Source: Paenibacillus auburnensis (GTDB lineage: Bacteria > Bacillota > Bacilli > Paenibacillales > Paenibacillaceae). From it: a DNA stretch of 64,000 nt. The stretch covers positions 2,479,539 through 2,543,538 of the forward strand of contig NZ_CAKMMG010000001.1 of NCBI RefSeq assembly GCF_927798115.1. Reading direction: 5' to 3'. The position numbers and the translations under genes were made by a program. Positions 28,836 to 37,618 of this stretch are shown here, piece after piece; within the stretch, counting starts at the first letter, position 1; the number at the start of each line of letters is the position of its first letter. Below the pieces are notes generated by a model that saw nothing but the letters and a program-made list of their open reading frames with translations, did no database searches and had not been told where the DNA came from.

Positions 28836-30089
28836 TTACACCAGCGACTGCGCCAGCTCTTCCAGCTTAACCGTCCGCTGTTCACCGGTAGCCATCGACT
28901 TCAGGGCAATGACGCCGTTATTCAGCTCGTCTTCGCCAAGAATCGCTGTGTACCGTGCAGACATGCGGTCAGCCGATTTCATCTGGGCTTTCATTTTGCG
29001 GCCGAGATAATCACGCTCTGCGGAGAAGCCCTGGCTGCGCAGATTAAACAGCTGCTTCGTAATCTCCAGGTCTGCGGCTTCGCCCAGTGCTACAAAATAC
29101 ACATCCAGCGGCTTCGCTGTCTCCAGCTCCACGCCCTGATTCTCCAGGATCAGCAGGATACGCTCAAGGCCTATACCAAAACCGATGCCCGGCTGATCCG
29201 GCCCGCCGATTTCCTCGACCAGCCCGTTGTAACGGCCGCCGCCGCCGACCGTATCGATCGAACCGATGCCGGCTGCTTTATACTCAAACGCTGTATGCGT
29301 GTAATAATCCAGTCCGCGGACCAGACGGGGATTAATGCTGTACTCCACGCCCATAGTATCCAGATGGCTTTTTACCTTCTCGAAGTGAGTGGTACATTCT
29401 TCATCGAGACTATCCAGAATAGAAGGCGCACCGCCGAATTTATCCTGATCCACCTTGCAGTCCAGCACGCGCAGCGGGTTGCGCTCCATACGCCGCTGGC
29501 AGTCACTGCACAGATTGTCTCGCATCGGTCTCAGGAAATTCAGCAGCTTCTCCCGGTAAGCCGCGCGGCTTGGCGCATTACCTACGGAGTTCAGCTCCAC
29601 TCTGACATCTTTAAGCCCCAAATCCTTGTAGAACTGATATCCCAGCGAGATGACTTCCGCATCAATCGCAGGATCAACAGCGCCGAAGGCTTCAATACCG
29701 AACTGGTGGAACTGCCGGTATCTTCCCGCCTGCGGGCGCTCATAGCGGAACATCGGCCCAATATAATACAGCTTGCTTACATCCGGCTCGCCGTACAGCT
29801 TGTTCTGTACATATGCACGCACAACACCGGCCGTCCCTTCCGGGCGAAGCGCCAGATCACGGTCGCCTTTGTCCTTGAAGGTGTACATCTCGCCTTCCAC
29901 GATGTCTGTGGTCTCTCCTACGCCGCGTTCAAACAGCCCTGTGTGCTCGAACATCGGCGTACGGATCTCCCGGTAATTAAACCGTCGGCAGAGGTCCCTG
30001 GCCTTACCTTCAACATACTGCCACTTCTCCACTGCTCCCGGAAGCACATCCTGTGTGCCCGTTGGTTTCTCGAATCTTTCTTTAGCCAC
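28836..30089 (-). CDS. hisS: Histidyl-tRNA synthetase
   Basis: A 417-aa class IIa synthetase. Opening FEKPTGTQDVLPG, motif 2 with PMFRYERPQAGRYRQFHQFGIEAFG, the histidine-specific LVRGLDYYTHTAFEY and the motif 3 GIGFGIGLERILLILE are clear. The start is GTG 30089, with TCAGGAGGG 8 nt upstream. First gene of the hisS-aspS-tcdA unit, under an upstream T-box riboswitch. Confidence 0.96.
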   Translation of the reverse strand: MAKERFEKPTGTQDVLPGAVEKWQYVEGKARDLCRRFNYREIRTPMFEHTGLFERGVGETTDIVEGEMYTFKDKGDRDLALRPEGTAGVVRAYVQNKLYGEPDVSKLYYIGPMFRYERPQAGRYRQFHQFGIEAFGAVDPAIDAEVISLGYQFYKDLGLKDVRVELNSVGNAPSRAAYREKLLNFLRPMRDNLCSDCQRRMERNPLRVLDCKVDQDKFGGAPSILDSLDEECTTHFEKVKSHLDTMGVEYSINPRLVRGLDYYTHTAFEYKAAGIGSIDTVGGGGRYNGLVEEIGGPDQPGIGFGIGLERILLILENQGVELETAKPLDVYFVALGEAADLEITKQLFNLRSQGFSAERDYLGRKMKAQMKSADRMSARYTAILGEDELNNGVIALKSMATGEQRTVKLEELAQSLV

Positions 30090-30156
30090 AGCCTATCCCT
30101 CCTGAAAATAACCCCTCTTGCCTAGCTTTCCTTGTTTGCTGAACTGCAAATAAAGC

Positions 30157-30490
30157 AAAAAACCCCTCGCCTCTGTTTGTATCAAACAGGGACGAGGGAT
30201 TATCAGAAACGATTATTCACCCGTGGTACCACCCACATTCCGGACTCATCAAAAACTGAATCCGCTTCAAGCGGTTAACGCCCGCCTACGCGCAGCGGCT
30301 ACTGACCCTTGGCAATATTCATTGCCTCGCGTTCGCCGTGCGTTCTCGGGGAGGTCATTCATCCGTTCATCAACAGAATCCTTACAGCCGTTGCCGAAAC
30401 GGTTATTACTCCTTAGACTTAAGGAAGATAGCCGTTCTGCGGGGATTCCTCTCTGGGGTTGTGGTTCTCGGATTACTTGGTCCCGTCATC
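30157..30490 (-). promoter_or_regulatory. T-box riboswitch controlling hisS-aspS
   Basis: The minus strand carries the conserved T-box GGGTGGTACCACGGGTG (30218-30234) followed by a terminator whose stem CCCTCG...CGAGGGG ends in a TTTTTT run (30157-30199). Stem I can be folded so that ATCCG pairs with CGGAT and GGGA with TCCC, leaving a specifier loop with AGTA on one side and GAATGACC on the other; the likely specifier is GAC (Asp) at 30354-30356. Uncharged tRNA would pair with specifier and T-box, form the antiterminator and allow synthetase expression. Confidence 0.92.
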
Positions 30491-30605
30491 AAAACAATTA
30501 TAAACATTTCGTATATTGTTAGATTCTACTGAACCACTGCGCTAAAGTCAAGAAAGGAAATGAAATTTTTCAGCTAAACATACTCCAATTCCGCCGTTTA
30601 AAAAA

Positions 30606-30640
30606 AAGTGACCTGCAGCCGATTGCTGCAGGTCCATCAT
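30606..30640 (-). terminator. Orphan terminator hairpin, possible small RNA end
   Basis: ACCTGCAGC / GCTGCAGGT with a 5-nt loop and a long TTTTTTTT tract on the minus strand. No gene ends here: the nearest upstream minus-strand gene already has its own terminator at 30844-30882. A TATAAT-like hexamer near 30674-30679 could start a transcript of about 70 nt. The span 30500-30843 otherwise holds nothing I can assign. Confidence 0.5.
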
Positions 30641-30843
30641 CATATATTATAAAAAAGGGGGTCATGCTTCTATTATAAACACGCTATATTAAGGAATCAT
30701 GAATGTAATATTACGGTTATATTACAGAAAAGAAAGCGTTTTATTTTCCGGGACATTCCCTGATCTTCCAGCACAAAATAGTCTACACTACATCAACTTT
30801 GGCTGTCCAGTGAATTCTATTTCCGTAAGCTAAAACAAAATAA

Positions 30844-30882
30844 ACAGCATCAGCCAGCCCTTGCGGGTTAGCTGATGCTGTC
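30844..30882 (-). terminator. Terminator of the stress-protein pair
   Basis: GACAGCATCAGC / GCTGATGCTGT stem with inner AACCCGCAAGGGCT, followed by TTATTTTG on the minus strand. Confidence 0.85.
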
Positions 30883-30924
30883 TGTCTGAAGTAAACCGCT
30901 GATTAACCAGCAGCCTTGTTCCCT

Positions 30925-31368
30925 TTATTCAAAGACCTCTACATAGGCATGTTTGCCGCGCAGTGTCTCAATAACCTCATTGTAATGCTCTTCGGCAACC
31001 TTGAGTGCCATAACCACAGTGACATCACTCAAGTCCACATCGTGATTCACATCCGCATTACGCCGGAGCCCGTCGTCATTGTTGATATCTGAACGCTCCA
31101 AACCATCATCAGGATCAACAGCCGGCACGATGGCCGCACCGTTTAAGGTTCCCGCCGTTCCCGCAACACCAAAGGCACCGCCGGTCATTGCTGAATTGTT
31201 ATAAGGTACCAGCGGCAGAAGAATATTAGGTCTGTTGTTTCTGCCAATATCCAAAGGGTCTGTTAAGGGTGAGATTTCAAGGCCCTCCACACCGTAAGGA
31301 ATTAACGCAGTTTTGGCACCTTCTGCTTCACTTTCCGTTCTGAAATAAGCCTGAATTCTTCTAGTCAT
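30925..31368 (-). CDS. Hypothetical protein with acidic C-terminal half
   Basis: A 147-aa soluble protein I do not recognise with certainty. Residues 1-40 (RIQAYFRTESEAEGAKTALIPYGVEGLEI) and the last 25 residues (TVVMALKVAEEHYNEVIETLRGKHAYVEVFE) each look like halves of a small alpha/beta domain of the kind found in YflT/general-stress proteins. Between them lie a Gly/Ala-rich hydrophobic stretch (near residues 62-82) and a very acidic Asp/Asn-rich segment. It is 28 bp downstream of a DJ-1/PfpI-type stress protein gene and shares a terminator, so a stress role is plausible by context only. AAGGAGGG precedes the start. Confidence 0.7.
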   Translation of the reverse strand: MTRRIQAYFRTESEAEGAKTALIPYGVEGLEISPLTDPLDIGRNNRPNILLPLVPYNNSAMTGGAFGVAGTAGTLNGAAIVPAVDPDDGLERSDINNDDGLRRNADVNHDVDLSDVTVVMALKVAEEHYNEVIETLRGKHAYVEVFE

Positions 31369-31396
31369 TGTCTTTCCCTCCTTCAGAAATGGTTAA

Positions 31397-31903
31397 TTAC
31401 AGGACCTTCAGCAGCTCGCGCACAAAAGCGGGCTCATCTTTAGGCGTACGCGATGTAATATAATTGCCGTCAACGACGACCTCTTCATCCTTGAACTCCG
31501 CTCCGGCATTCACAACATCATCTTTAAGCGGCGGGTAGGAGGTTATGGTACGTCCTTGAAGCAGGTCTGCACTGATTAGAATTTGCGGCCCGTGACAAAT
31601 GGAGGCAATCGGGGTGCCCGCACGATCAGCTTCCTTCACGAAAGCAAGAACATCCTGATCCAGGCGCAAATTTTCCGGTGATGAACCGCCAGGGATGACG
31701 ATGGCGTCATATTCGCTGGCCTTCACCTCACTGATTGCTTTGTCTGCGGCATAAGATACGTTTCCCTTTTTGCCCAGCAGCGTCTCATTTTTCTTCAGGC
31801 CGATAATTTCAGCCTGATGTCCTGCTTGTATAACTTCATCATAGGGTACCTTCATTTCGGAATCTTCAAAACCGCTGGCGAGCAGAAATGCTACCTTACT
31901 CAT
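31397..31903 (-). CDS. DJ-1/PfpI family protein (YfkM-like, general stress protein)
   Basis: A 168-aa class I glutamine amidotransferase-like protein. The nucleophile elbow ASICHGPQILISADLL carries the reactive cysteine followed by histidine; the upstream acid is in ASGFEDSEM, and the oligomer motif VIPGGSSPENLR is present. Family members act as proteases, deglycases or chaperones on glycated proteins; Bacillus YfkM (GSP18) is a sigma-B general stress protein. Substrate is not decided by sequence. First gene of a two-gene unit with the acidic hypothetical protein. Confidence 0.88.
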   Translation of the reverse strand: MSKVAFLLASGFEDSEMKVPYDEVIQAGHQAEIIGLKKNETLLGKKGNVSYAADKAISEVKASEYDAIVIPGGSSPENLRLDQDVLAFVKEADRAGTPIASICHGPQILISADLLQGRTITSYPPLKDDVVNAGAEFKDEEVVVDGNYITSRTPKDEPAFVRELLKVL

Positions 31904-32321
31904 GAGATAAATTCTCCTCTCCGCTATTTTGTTCTCGCTTTCTTATTACCCTGAATGTCGCGGGTTCTAACGAAGCAAACCGTTCGGATTTCTGTTTTTG
32001 ACCTTCTGCTGGCCGTAATCCGCACATCCTATGTTAAAAAACTGCTGGGTTATACAGTTACTTCAGGTGCGTGGAAGCAGGCTCCGCCGTCTCCCGTTGA
32101 GTACCAGCAACTCTTGCTGCTCCCCGGTATCTTTCGCTGATACTGCAGCTTCTGCTGAGCATCCGGCCGGATTTGCAGGCATACTGTTCCACACCCATGC
32201 CTTCTGAGATCTTCTCATATTGAATTCCCTGCCCTTGGCAAATTATCAGTCTCCCCTAGTGTAACCTGCATAGATAGGCTCTATTCCCTATTACTTCATG
32301 AAGTCAAGGCGGCTTTTCCGC
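31904..32321. other. Intergenic region without a supported gene
   Basis: About 420 bp. In Bacillus subtilis an amidase gene (yrvJ) occupies this place between hisS and dtd; I see no convincing remnant of it. The reading frames present lack ribosome sites and protein-like composition. The minus-strand promoter for the YfkM-like gene should be near 31920-31970. Confidence 0.5.
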
Positions 32322-32382
32322 AAAAAAAGGATGCCGCAAGCTGTTCCTCAAGCGGAACAGATACGGCATCCTTAATAAAAAT
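32322..32382 (-). terminator. Terminator of relA-dtd
   Basis: AAGGATGCCGTATCTGTTCCG / CGGAACAG-CGGCATCC forms a long stem followed by TTTTTTT on the minus strand. Confidence 0.9.
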
Positions 32383-32417
32383 CAAACCCTTCAAATAGTT
32401 GGAACAGTCCGGCAGAA

Positions 32418-32861
32418 CTACGTCTGGCTGTCGAGAATGAGCGTAACCGGCCCCCAGTTGGTAAACGTAACATCCATCATGGCGCCGAACACGCCGGTTT
32501 CCACCCGAAGCCCGCCGGCTCTCAGCTCCTGATTAAAATAGTCGTAGAGCCGTTCTGCCTCAGCAGGTGTAGCTGCAGCCATAAAGTTCGGGCGGCGGCC
32601 TTTACGGCAGTCCCCGTAAAGCGTGAACTGCGATACAGAGAGAATCGCTCCGCCGGTGTCCGTGACACTAAAATTCATTTTACCGGCGTCATCCTCAAAA
32701 ATGCGCAATCCGGCAATTTTGTCAGCCAAATATTTAGCGTCCCTCTCAGTATCCCCGTGGGTAACGCCGACCAGCAGCATCAGGCCTTCCTCTATTTCAC
32801 CTGTAATTTCTTCGCCGACAGTAACCTTGGCTTCCTTGCAGCGCTGCACAACCACTCTCAT
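32418..32861 (-). CDS. dtd: D-aminoacyl-tRNA deacylase
   Basis: A 147-aa homodimeric enzyme that removes D-amino acids (and glycine from tRNA-Ala) from tRNAs. Family hallmarks: start [15 protein letters not shown], the [17 protein letters not shown] motif and the cross-subunit GxMxVxxxNxGPVT motif ([16 protein letters not shown]) with its Gly-Pro. It follows relA by 21 bp and ends at a terminator, the same relA-dtd pairing as in Bacillus. Confidence 0.95.
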   Translation of the reverse strand: MRVVVQRCKEAKVTVGEEITGEIEEGLMLLVGVTHGDTERDAKYLADKIAGLRIFEDDAGKMNFSVTDTGGAILSVSQFTLYGDCRKGRRPNFMAAATPAEAERLYDYFNQELRAGGLRVETGVFGAMMDVTFTNWGPVTLILDSQT

Positions 32862-32882
32862 TGCGTCTTTCAGCTCCTTGCC

Positions 32883-35063
32883 TTATTGCATGATACGGTT
32901 AACTGTATATACATCCTTTACGCGCTTCACCCGGTCCACGACGGACTGCAGATGATCCGTATTGCGGATGAGAATCGTCATGTGAATCATCGCCATCTTG
33001 TTCTTGTCTGATCGTCCGGTGACTGCCGAGATGTTCGTCTTGCTCTCTGACACCGCCTGCAGCACTTCATTTAGCAGACCGTTGCGGTCATGGCCGGTGA
33101 TCTCAATATCGACACTGTAGTTGGCTTCCATGCTGCCTTCCCATTCGACCTCGATCACCCGTGCCGATTCTTCCCCGTCACCGTCCGTTGGAATATTCGG
33201 ACAATCCTCACGGTGCACAGATACACCGCGCCCGCGGGTTACGTAACCGATAATATCGTCGCCCGGAACAGGATTGCAACATCGCGCGAAGCGGACGAGC
33301 AGATTATCAATGCCTTTGACACGGACGCCATTGGTCGGCTGGTTACGCTTCTCGCCGCTGGACTTGATCTCCTTCATCTCTGAAGTAAGCTCCAGATGAT
33401 TGGCAGCGTCCTCCAGCTCCTTGCGCAGCTTCTCAGTCAGCTTGTTGGCGATTTGCGAAGCGGTAATGCCTCCGAATCCGACGGCGGAGAGCATATCCTC
33501 TACATCACCGAAAGCGAATTTCTTCGCCACATCGCTGAGCTTATCCTCAGTCAGGAAATCAGAGACCTCCATATTGAGCCGTTTCAGCTCGCGCTCCACC
33601 GCTTCGCGGCCTTTTTCGACATTTTCCTCACGTTTTTCTTTCTTGAACCACTGCTTGATCTTGCTGCGCGCATGTGAGGATTGGGCGATTTTGAGCCAGT
33701 CGCGGCTCGGACCGTAAGAATTTTTGGAGGTCAGAATTTCCACAATATCCCCGGTCTTCAGCTTGTGGTCGAGCGGCACGATCCGGCCGTTAACCTTGGA
33801 GCCTATCGTCCGGTTGCCGACCTCGGTATGAATCCGGAAAGCAAAATCCAGCGGAACCGAGCCGGCCGGCAATTCCACAACCTCACCTTTAGGCGTGAAT
33901 ACAAAAACGAGATCAGAAAAGAAGTCCATTTTGAGCGATTCCACGAACTCTTCCGCATCCTTGGCTTCATGCTGCAGCTCCAGAATTTCACGGAAGAACG
34001 GCATCCGGTTCTCCGGATTGGCGTTATTGCTGCTGCCCTCTTTGTAAGCCCAGTGTGCGGCGATCCCGAACTCTGCGGTCCGGTGCATTTCCCAGGTACG
34101 GATCTGCACTTCCGTCGGCTCTCCGCCGGGACCTACCACTGTGGTGTGCAGCGACTGGTACATATTTGCTTTGGGCATGGCGATATAATCCTTGAAACGG
34201 CCAGGCATCGGCTTCCAAAGAGTGTGAATAATCCCTAAAGTGGCATAACAATCCTTAATATTATCGACAATGATCCGGATAGCAAGCAGATCATAAATTT
34301 CGTTAAACTGCTTATTCTTGGTATTCATCTTGTTATAGACGCTATAAATATGCTTCGGACGTCCTGACAAATCGCCTTCAATGCCCATCTCATCGAGCTT
34401 TGCGCGAATCCTTCCGATGACACTGTCGATGAACTGCTCACGTTCCGCCCGCTTCTTATGCACTAAATTGGCAATGCGGTAGTACTGCTGCGGATTCAGA
34501 TAACGGAGAGCAATATCCTCCATTTCCCATTTGATCGCAGAAATCCCCAAACGGTCGGCAATCGGACAAAAAATCTCCAGTGTTTCATACGAAATCCGGC
34601 GCTGACTCTCCTCGGACTGGTACTTAAGCGTCCGCATATTATGCAGCCGGTCCGCCAGCTTGATCACAATTACCCGGATATCCTGGGCCATGGCAATGAA
34701 CATTTTACGGTAATTCTCATTCTGCTGCTCTTCCTTGGAGCGGAAGCGGATGCGTTCCAGCTTGGTCAGTCCATCCACCAGCATAGCGCAGGTATCGCCA
34801 AAATTCTCGCGGATCTGCTCCAGGGACACCGTTGTATCTTCCACCACATCATGCAGCAGCGCTGCAATAATGGAGATGACATCCATTTGCATATTAACGA
34901 CAATATCTGCGACCGCCAGCGGATGCAGAATATAGGGCTCCCCCGATTTCCGAACCTGCCCGTGATGAGCCTGATCGGCAAACTCATAAGCTTCCCGGAT
35001 GCGGAGAAGATCTTTTTCTTTTATATAGGCGCCGGCCTTTTCCATTAATTGCTCTATGCCCAT
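32883..35063 (-). CDS. relA: Bifunctional (p)ppGpp synthetase/hydrolase (Rel)
   Basis: A 726-aa long RSH enzyme. Order: HD hydrolase domain (HPLAVADIVVNMQ, ALLHDVVEDT, residues about 30-200); synthetase domain (about 230-345, with YQSLHTTVVGPGGEPTEVQIRT); TGS domain (VFVFTPKGEVVELPAGSVPLDFAFRIHTEVG, about 390-450); zinc-finger region FARCCNPVPGDDIIGYVTRGRG; C-terminal ACT domain. The intact HD motif means it can both make and degrade the alarmone. An element with direct and inverted repeats lies upstream, at 35088-35232. Confidence 0.96.
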   Translation of the reverse strand: MGIEQLMEKAGAYIKEKDLLRIREAYEFADQAHHGQVRKSGEPYILHPLAVADIVVNMQMDVISIIAALLHDVVEDTTVSLEQIRENFGDTCAMLVDGLTKLERIRFRSKEEQQNENYRKMFIAMAQDIRVIVIKLADRLHNMRTLKYQSEESQRRISYETLEIFCPIADRLGISAIKWEMEDIALRYLNPQQYYRIANLVHKKRAEREQFIDSVIGRIRAKLDEMGIEGDLSGRPKHIYSVYNKMNTKNKQFNEIYDLLAIRIIVDNIKDCYATLGIIHTLWKPMPGRFKDYIAMPKANMYQSLHTTVVGPGGEPTEVQIRTWEMHRTAEFGIAAHWAYKEGSSNNANPENRMPFFREILELQHEAKDAEEFVESLKMDFFSDLVFVFTPKGEVVELPAGSVPLDFAFRIHTEVGNRTIGSKVNGRIVPLDHKLKTGDIVEILTSKNSYGPSRDWLKIAQSSHARSKIKQWFKKEKREENVEKGREAVERELKRLNMEVSDFLTEDKLSDVAKKFAFGDVEDMLSAVGFGGITASQIANKLTEKLRKELEDAANHLELTSEMKEIKSSGEKRNQPTNGVRVKGIDNLLVRFARCCNPVPGDDIIGYVTRGRGVSVHREDCPNIPTDGDGEESARVIEVEWEGSMEANYSVDIEITGHDRNGLLNEVLQAVSESKTNISAVTGRSDKNKMAMIHMTILIRNTDHLQSVVDRVKRVKDVYTVNRIMQ

Positions 35064-35087
35064 TCTCGTCGTATCCGTTTCCTTTCT

Positions 35088-35232
35088 ATAAGAAAAATTC
35101 CGTATCGGAGTTTCTCGAAGATGTTGTTGAATTCCTCATTAGTTGTTATTTTTCTTGCGATTACAGAATGATCCAGCTGCGCTGGAAACTTATGCATTCT
35201 GTAATCTTAAGAAAAATTCCGTATAGGAGTTA
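35088..35232. repeat. Direct/inverted repeat element upstream of relA
   Basis: Two direct copies of a 24-bp sequence (aagaaaaattccgtat, then c/a, ggagtt) at 35089-35112 and 35208-35231 flank an inverted repeat in which atttttctt-gc-gattacagaatg pairs with cattctgtaatc-tt-aagaaaaat, leaving a loop with its own tccagc/gctgga hairpin. This organisation suggests a dispersed repeat or a miniature element rather than a simple terminator. Confidence 0.7.
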
Positions 35233-35551
35233 ATCCATCATTTAATAAAATAAACCCGCAAGAGGAACAATATTTGCAGGTCTTCAGCTCTTCCAAGCTG
35301 CACTATACGCAGTTTAAAGTTGTTTATAATTATGACGCTTACGATGCATTACGTCAACACTTCCCATAGCATGGCATTGGCTTTCATACCAATGCTATAT
35401 GAACAAGAAAGGACAATTTACAACACAAACAGATAAAGTCTAATTTTTTTTAAAAATAATGTTGTAAAAAGACGCCGTTCTATTTAATCTAGTAAAGGCG
35501 GTTTTCGCCTACCTAACATAAATCTACATAGAGAAAGAGAAGTGAACTCCA
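35233..35551. other. Intergenic region before the uracil permease
   Basis: Contains an inverted repeat (atagcattgg-like, 35384-35417) and a short hairpin GGCGG-TTTTCGCC near 35497-35510. No PyrR-type or purine riboswitch pattern was recognised. The permease promoter should lie between 35400 and 35500. Confidence 0.5.
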
Positions 35552-36856
35552 TTGCAACGCGAAATTCAAGTTAACGAGAAACTCCCGTTGGGCCCGGGCT
35601 TTTTACTGAGTCTGCAGCATCTGTTCGCCATGTTCGGCAGCACTGTGCTAGTCCCTAACCTGTTCGGGGTAGACCCCGGCATGATTCTGCTGATGAACGG
35701 TATCGGCACCCTGCTCTATATATTGATCTGCCGCGGCAAAATCCCGGCTTATCTAGGGTCAAGCTTCGCCTTCATCTCACCGGTGCTCAGTGTGCTGGAT
35801 AAATATAAGGGAGATCATCAGCATGGATATTCGCTTGCACTTGGCGCGTTTATTGTTACCGGCGTTATTTTTATTCTAGTTGCATTAATCGTCCGTTATG
35901 CCGGAACTGGCTGGATTGATGTTGTGTTTCCTCCCGCAGTTATGGGGGCTATCGTAGCAACAATCGGACTGGAACTAGTACCGGTAGCTGCGCGCATGTC
36001 CGGACTGATCGCACCGGAAGGTGTCACAGACTGGACTCCAGACGGTAAAGCCATTACACTATCAATGGTCACACTCGGTGTAACCGTAATCGGTTCCGTG
36101 ATGTTCCGCGGATTCCCCAAAATTATTCATATCCTCATCGGTATCGTTACCGGCTATGTACTGGCCTATATTATGGGACAGGTTAACACCGGAGCAATTG
36201 CTGATGCTAGCTTCTTCTCCCATCCGACAATCACTACTCCGTCCTTTGACTGGCAGGTTATCCTGACCATTATCCCTGTATCGCTTGTTGTTATCGTTGA
36301 ACATATCGGCCACTTGCTTGTTACCAGCAATATTGTCGGCAAAGACCTGACCAAAGATCCCGGACTTGACCGCTCCCTGATGGGTAACGGGATATCCACT
36401 ATACTTTCTGGATTTGTAGGCTCTACCCCTAACACCACCTATGGTGAAAATATCGGCGTTATGGCTTTGACCAAAGTATATTCGGTATTTGTAATCGGCG
36501 GTGCGGCAGTGATCGCGATTCTGCTCTCCTTCTCGGGAACCTTCTCTTCTGTAATTGCCAATATTCCCTTGCCTGTTATGGGCGGGGTGTCGCTCCTATT
36601 ATTCGGGGTAATCGCCGCATCTGGCTTGCGTATCTTCGTAGAACAAAAAGTCGACTTCTCCAAAGCAACCAATATGATTCTTGCAACTCTGGTGCTGGTG
36701 GTCGGCATTAGCGGCATTTCGCTTAATCTTGGCGGTGTGCAGCTCAAAGGTATGGCGCTTGCTACGATTGTTGGTATGGTCCTCTCCTTGTTCTTCAAGC
36801 TCATTGAAGTTCTGGGCTTGTCCAATGAACATGAGTCTGATAAATCCGCACATTAA
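35552..36856 (+). CDS. Uracil permease (NCS2 family, UraA/PyrP type)
   Basis: A 434-aa membrane protein with about 14 transmembrane segments. The opening LPLGPGFLLSLQHLFAMFGSTVLVPNL is the family signature; GSSFAFISPVLSV and the later VVIVEHIGHLLVTSNIVG (substrate-binding glutamate), and GFVGSTPNTTYGENIGVMALT, are diagnostic of uracil/proton symporters. The start appears to be TTG 35552; its ribosome site (AAGAGAAGTGA) is weak. A bidirectional terminator separates it from apt. Confidence 0.92.
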   Translation: MQREIQVNEKLPLGPGFLLSLQHLFAMFGSTVLVPNLFGVDPGMILLMNGIGTLLYILICRGKIPAYLGSSFAFISPVLSVLDKYKGDHQHGYSLALGAFIVTGVIFILVALIVRYAGTGWIDVVFPPAVMGAIVATIGLELVPVAARMSGLIAPEGVTDWTPDGKAITLSMVTLGVTVIGSVMFRGFPKIIHILIGIVTGYVLAYIMGQVNTGAIADASFFSHPTITTPSFDWQVILTIIPVSLVVIVEHIGHLLVTSNIVGKDLTKDPGLDRSLMGNGISTILSGFVGSTPNTTYGENIGVMALTKVYSVFVIGGAAVIAILLSFSGTFSSVIANIPLPVMGGVSLLLFGVIAASGLRIFVEQKVDFSKATNMILATLVLVVGISGISLNLGGVQLKGMALATIVGMVLSLFFKLIEVLGLSNEHESDKSAH

Positions 36857-36878
36857 GCTCTGAATACTTATATATGAT

Positions 36879-36922
36879 AAAAAGCGGACCGCTGTCTTCA
36901 TCAGGCAGCGGTCCGCTTTTTA
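36879..36922. terminator. Bidirectional terminator between uracil permease and apt
   Basis: AAAAAGCGGACCGCTG / CAGCGGTCCGCTTTTT palindrome with a short loop, flanked by A and T tracts. Confidence 0.92.
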
Positions 36923-36951
36923 TTTCCCGGGAAAAGGTTCTGCGGGATAAA

Positions 36952-37470
36952 TTAATCTTCGTAGGTTAACAAAGAAACAACTTCAATGTCATTGAGCTTA
37001 TTACGACCGGCAAGCTGTACCAGCTCGATCAGGAAGGCTGCTCCGACAACTTTGCCGCCAAGCTGTTCAACCAGGCTAACAGAAGTAGCAATGGTACCGC
37101 CGGTTGCCAGCAGATCGTCAGCAATCAGCACGTTTTGGCCAGGCTTGATAGCATCCGTATGAACAGCAAGTGTATCCTTTCCATACTCCAGATCATAGCC
37201 CACTTCGATGGTTTCGTAAGGAAGCTTGCCGCTTTTGCGGATAGGTACAAAGCCGACACCAAGTGCATAAGCGAGTGGAGCGCCAACCACGAAACCGCGT
37301 GCTTCCGGTCCGGCAATTACGTCGATCTGCAAATGAGCGACAAGTGCTTTAAGTTCATCAATGGCTGCACGGTAGGCTTCACCGTCTTTAAGCAATGTAG
37401 TAATATCTTTAAAGCTGATTCCCGCCTGCGGGAAATCCGGAATTACACGAATACTGTTTTTGAAATCCAA
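36952..37470 (-). CDS. apt: Adenine phosphoribosyltransferase
   Basis: A 172-aa purine salvage enzyme making AMP from adenine and PRPP. The PRPP-binding motif [14 protein letters not shown] and the flexible-loop tyrosine region [17 protein letters not shown] are visible. I put the start at TTG 37470 ([14 protein letters not shown]...) because AGGAG is 9 nt upstream; the ATG three codons before it abuts that AGGAG and cannot use it. This also matches the length of family members such as Bacillus Apt. Its leader has the two-block element shared with helD. Likely co-expressed separately from recJ, which lies 150 bp upstream. Confidence 0.95.
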   Translation of the reverse strand: MDFKNSIRVIPDFPQAGISFKDITTLLKDGEAYRAAIDELKALVAHLQIDVIAGPEARGFVVGAPLAYALGVGFVPIRKSGKLPYETIEVGYDLEYGKDTLAVHTDAIKPGQNVLIADDLLATGGTIATSVSLVEQLGGKVVGAAFLIELVQLAGRNKLNDIEVVSLLTYED

Positions 37471-37479
37471 TCGTATCAT

Positions 37480-37550
37480 CTCCTAAAAGTTTGTGAGCGT
37501 TACCTCACTGAATTCTCTCCGAACAAACTCACTTCGAAAGCATAAGCTTA
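37480..37550 (-). repeat. Two-block 5' leader element, copy 2 (apt)
   Basis: Block A (ctcctaaaagtttgtgagc, 37480-37498) and block B (cttcgaaagcataagctta, 37532-37550), with the same 52-bp offset as the copy before helD. Block B is followed by a second inverted copy of its end (gagcttatg, near 37558), allowing a CATAAGCT/AGCTTATG hairpin. Confidence 0.8.
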
Positions 37551-37618
37551 GTTATGTGAGCTTATGCCCACCTTAATTGCTTCGTACAAAACTTGCTTCA
37601 GAAGCTTGAAACCGTACA

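Noticed and set aside
28818-30125. 435-codon open frame on the plus strand opposite hisS
   Set aside because: Antisense shadow of hisS with no ribosome site or known protein features.
31955-32140. Short plus-strand frame between stress-protein and dtd genes
   Set aside because: No ribosome site and no protein-like pattern; also no convincing remnant of a yrvJ-type amidase on the minus strand.
35400-35551. Possible PyrR-type attenuator before the uracil permease
   Set aside because: No PyrR-binding loop consensus or terminator/antiterminator pair was found; only a small GC hairpin.
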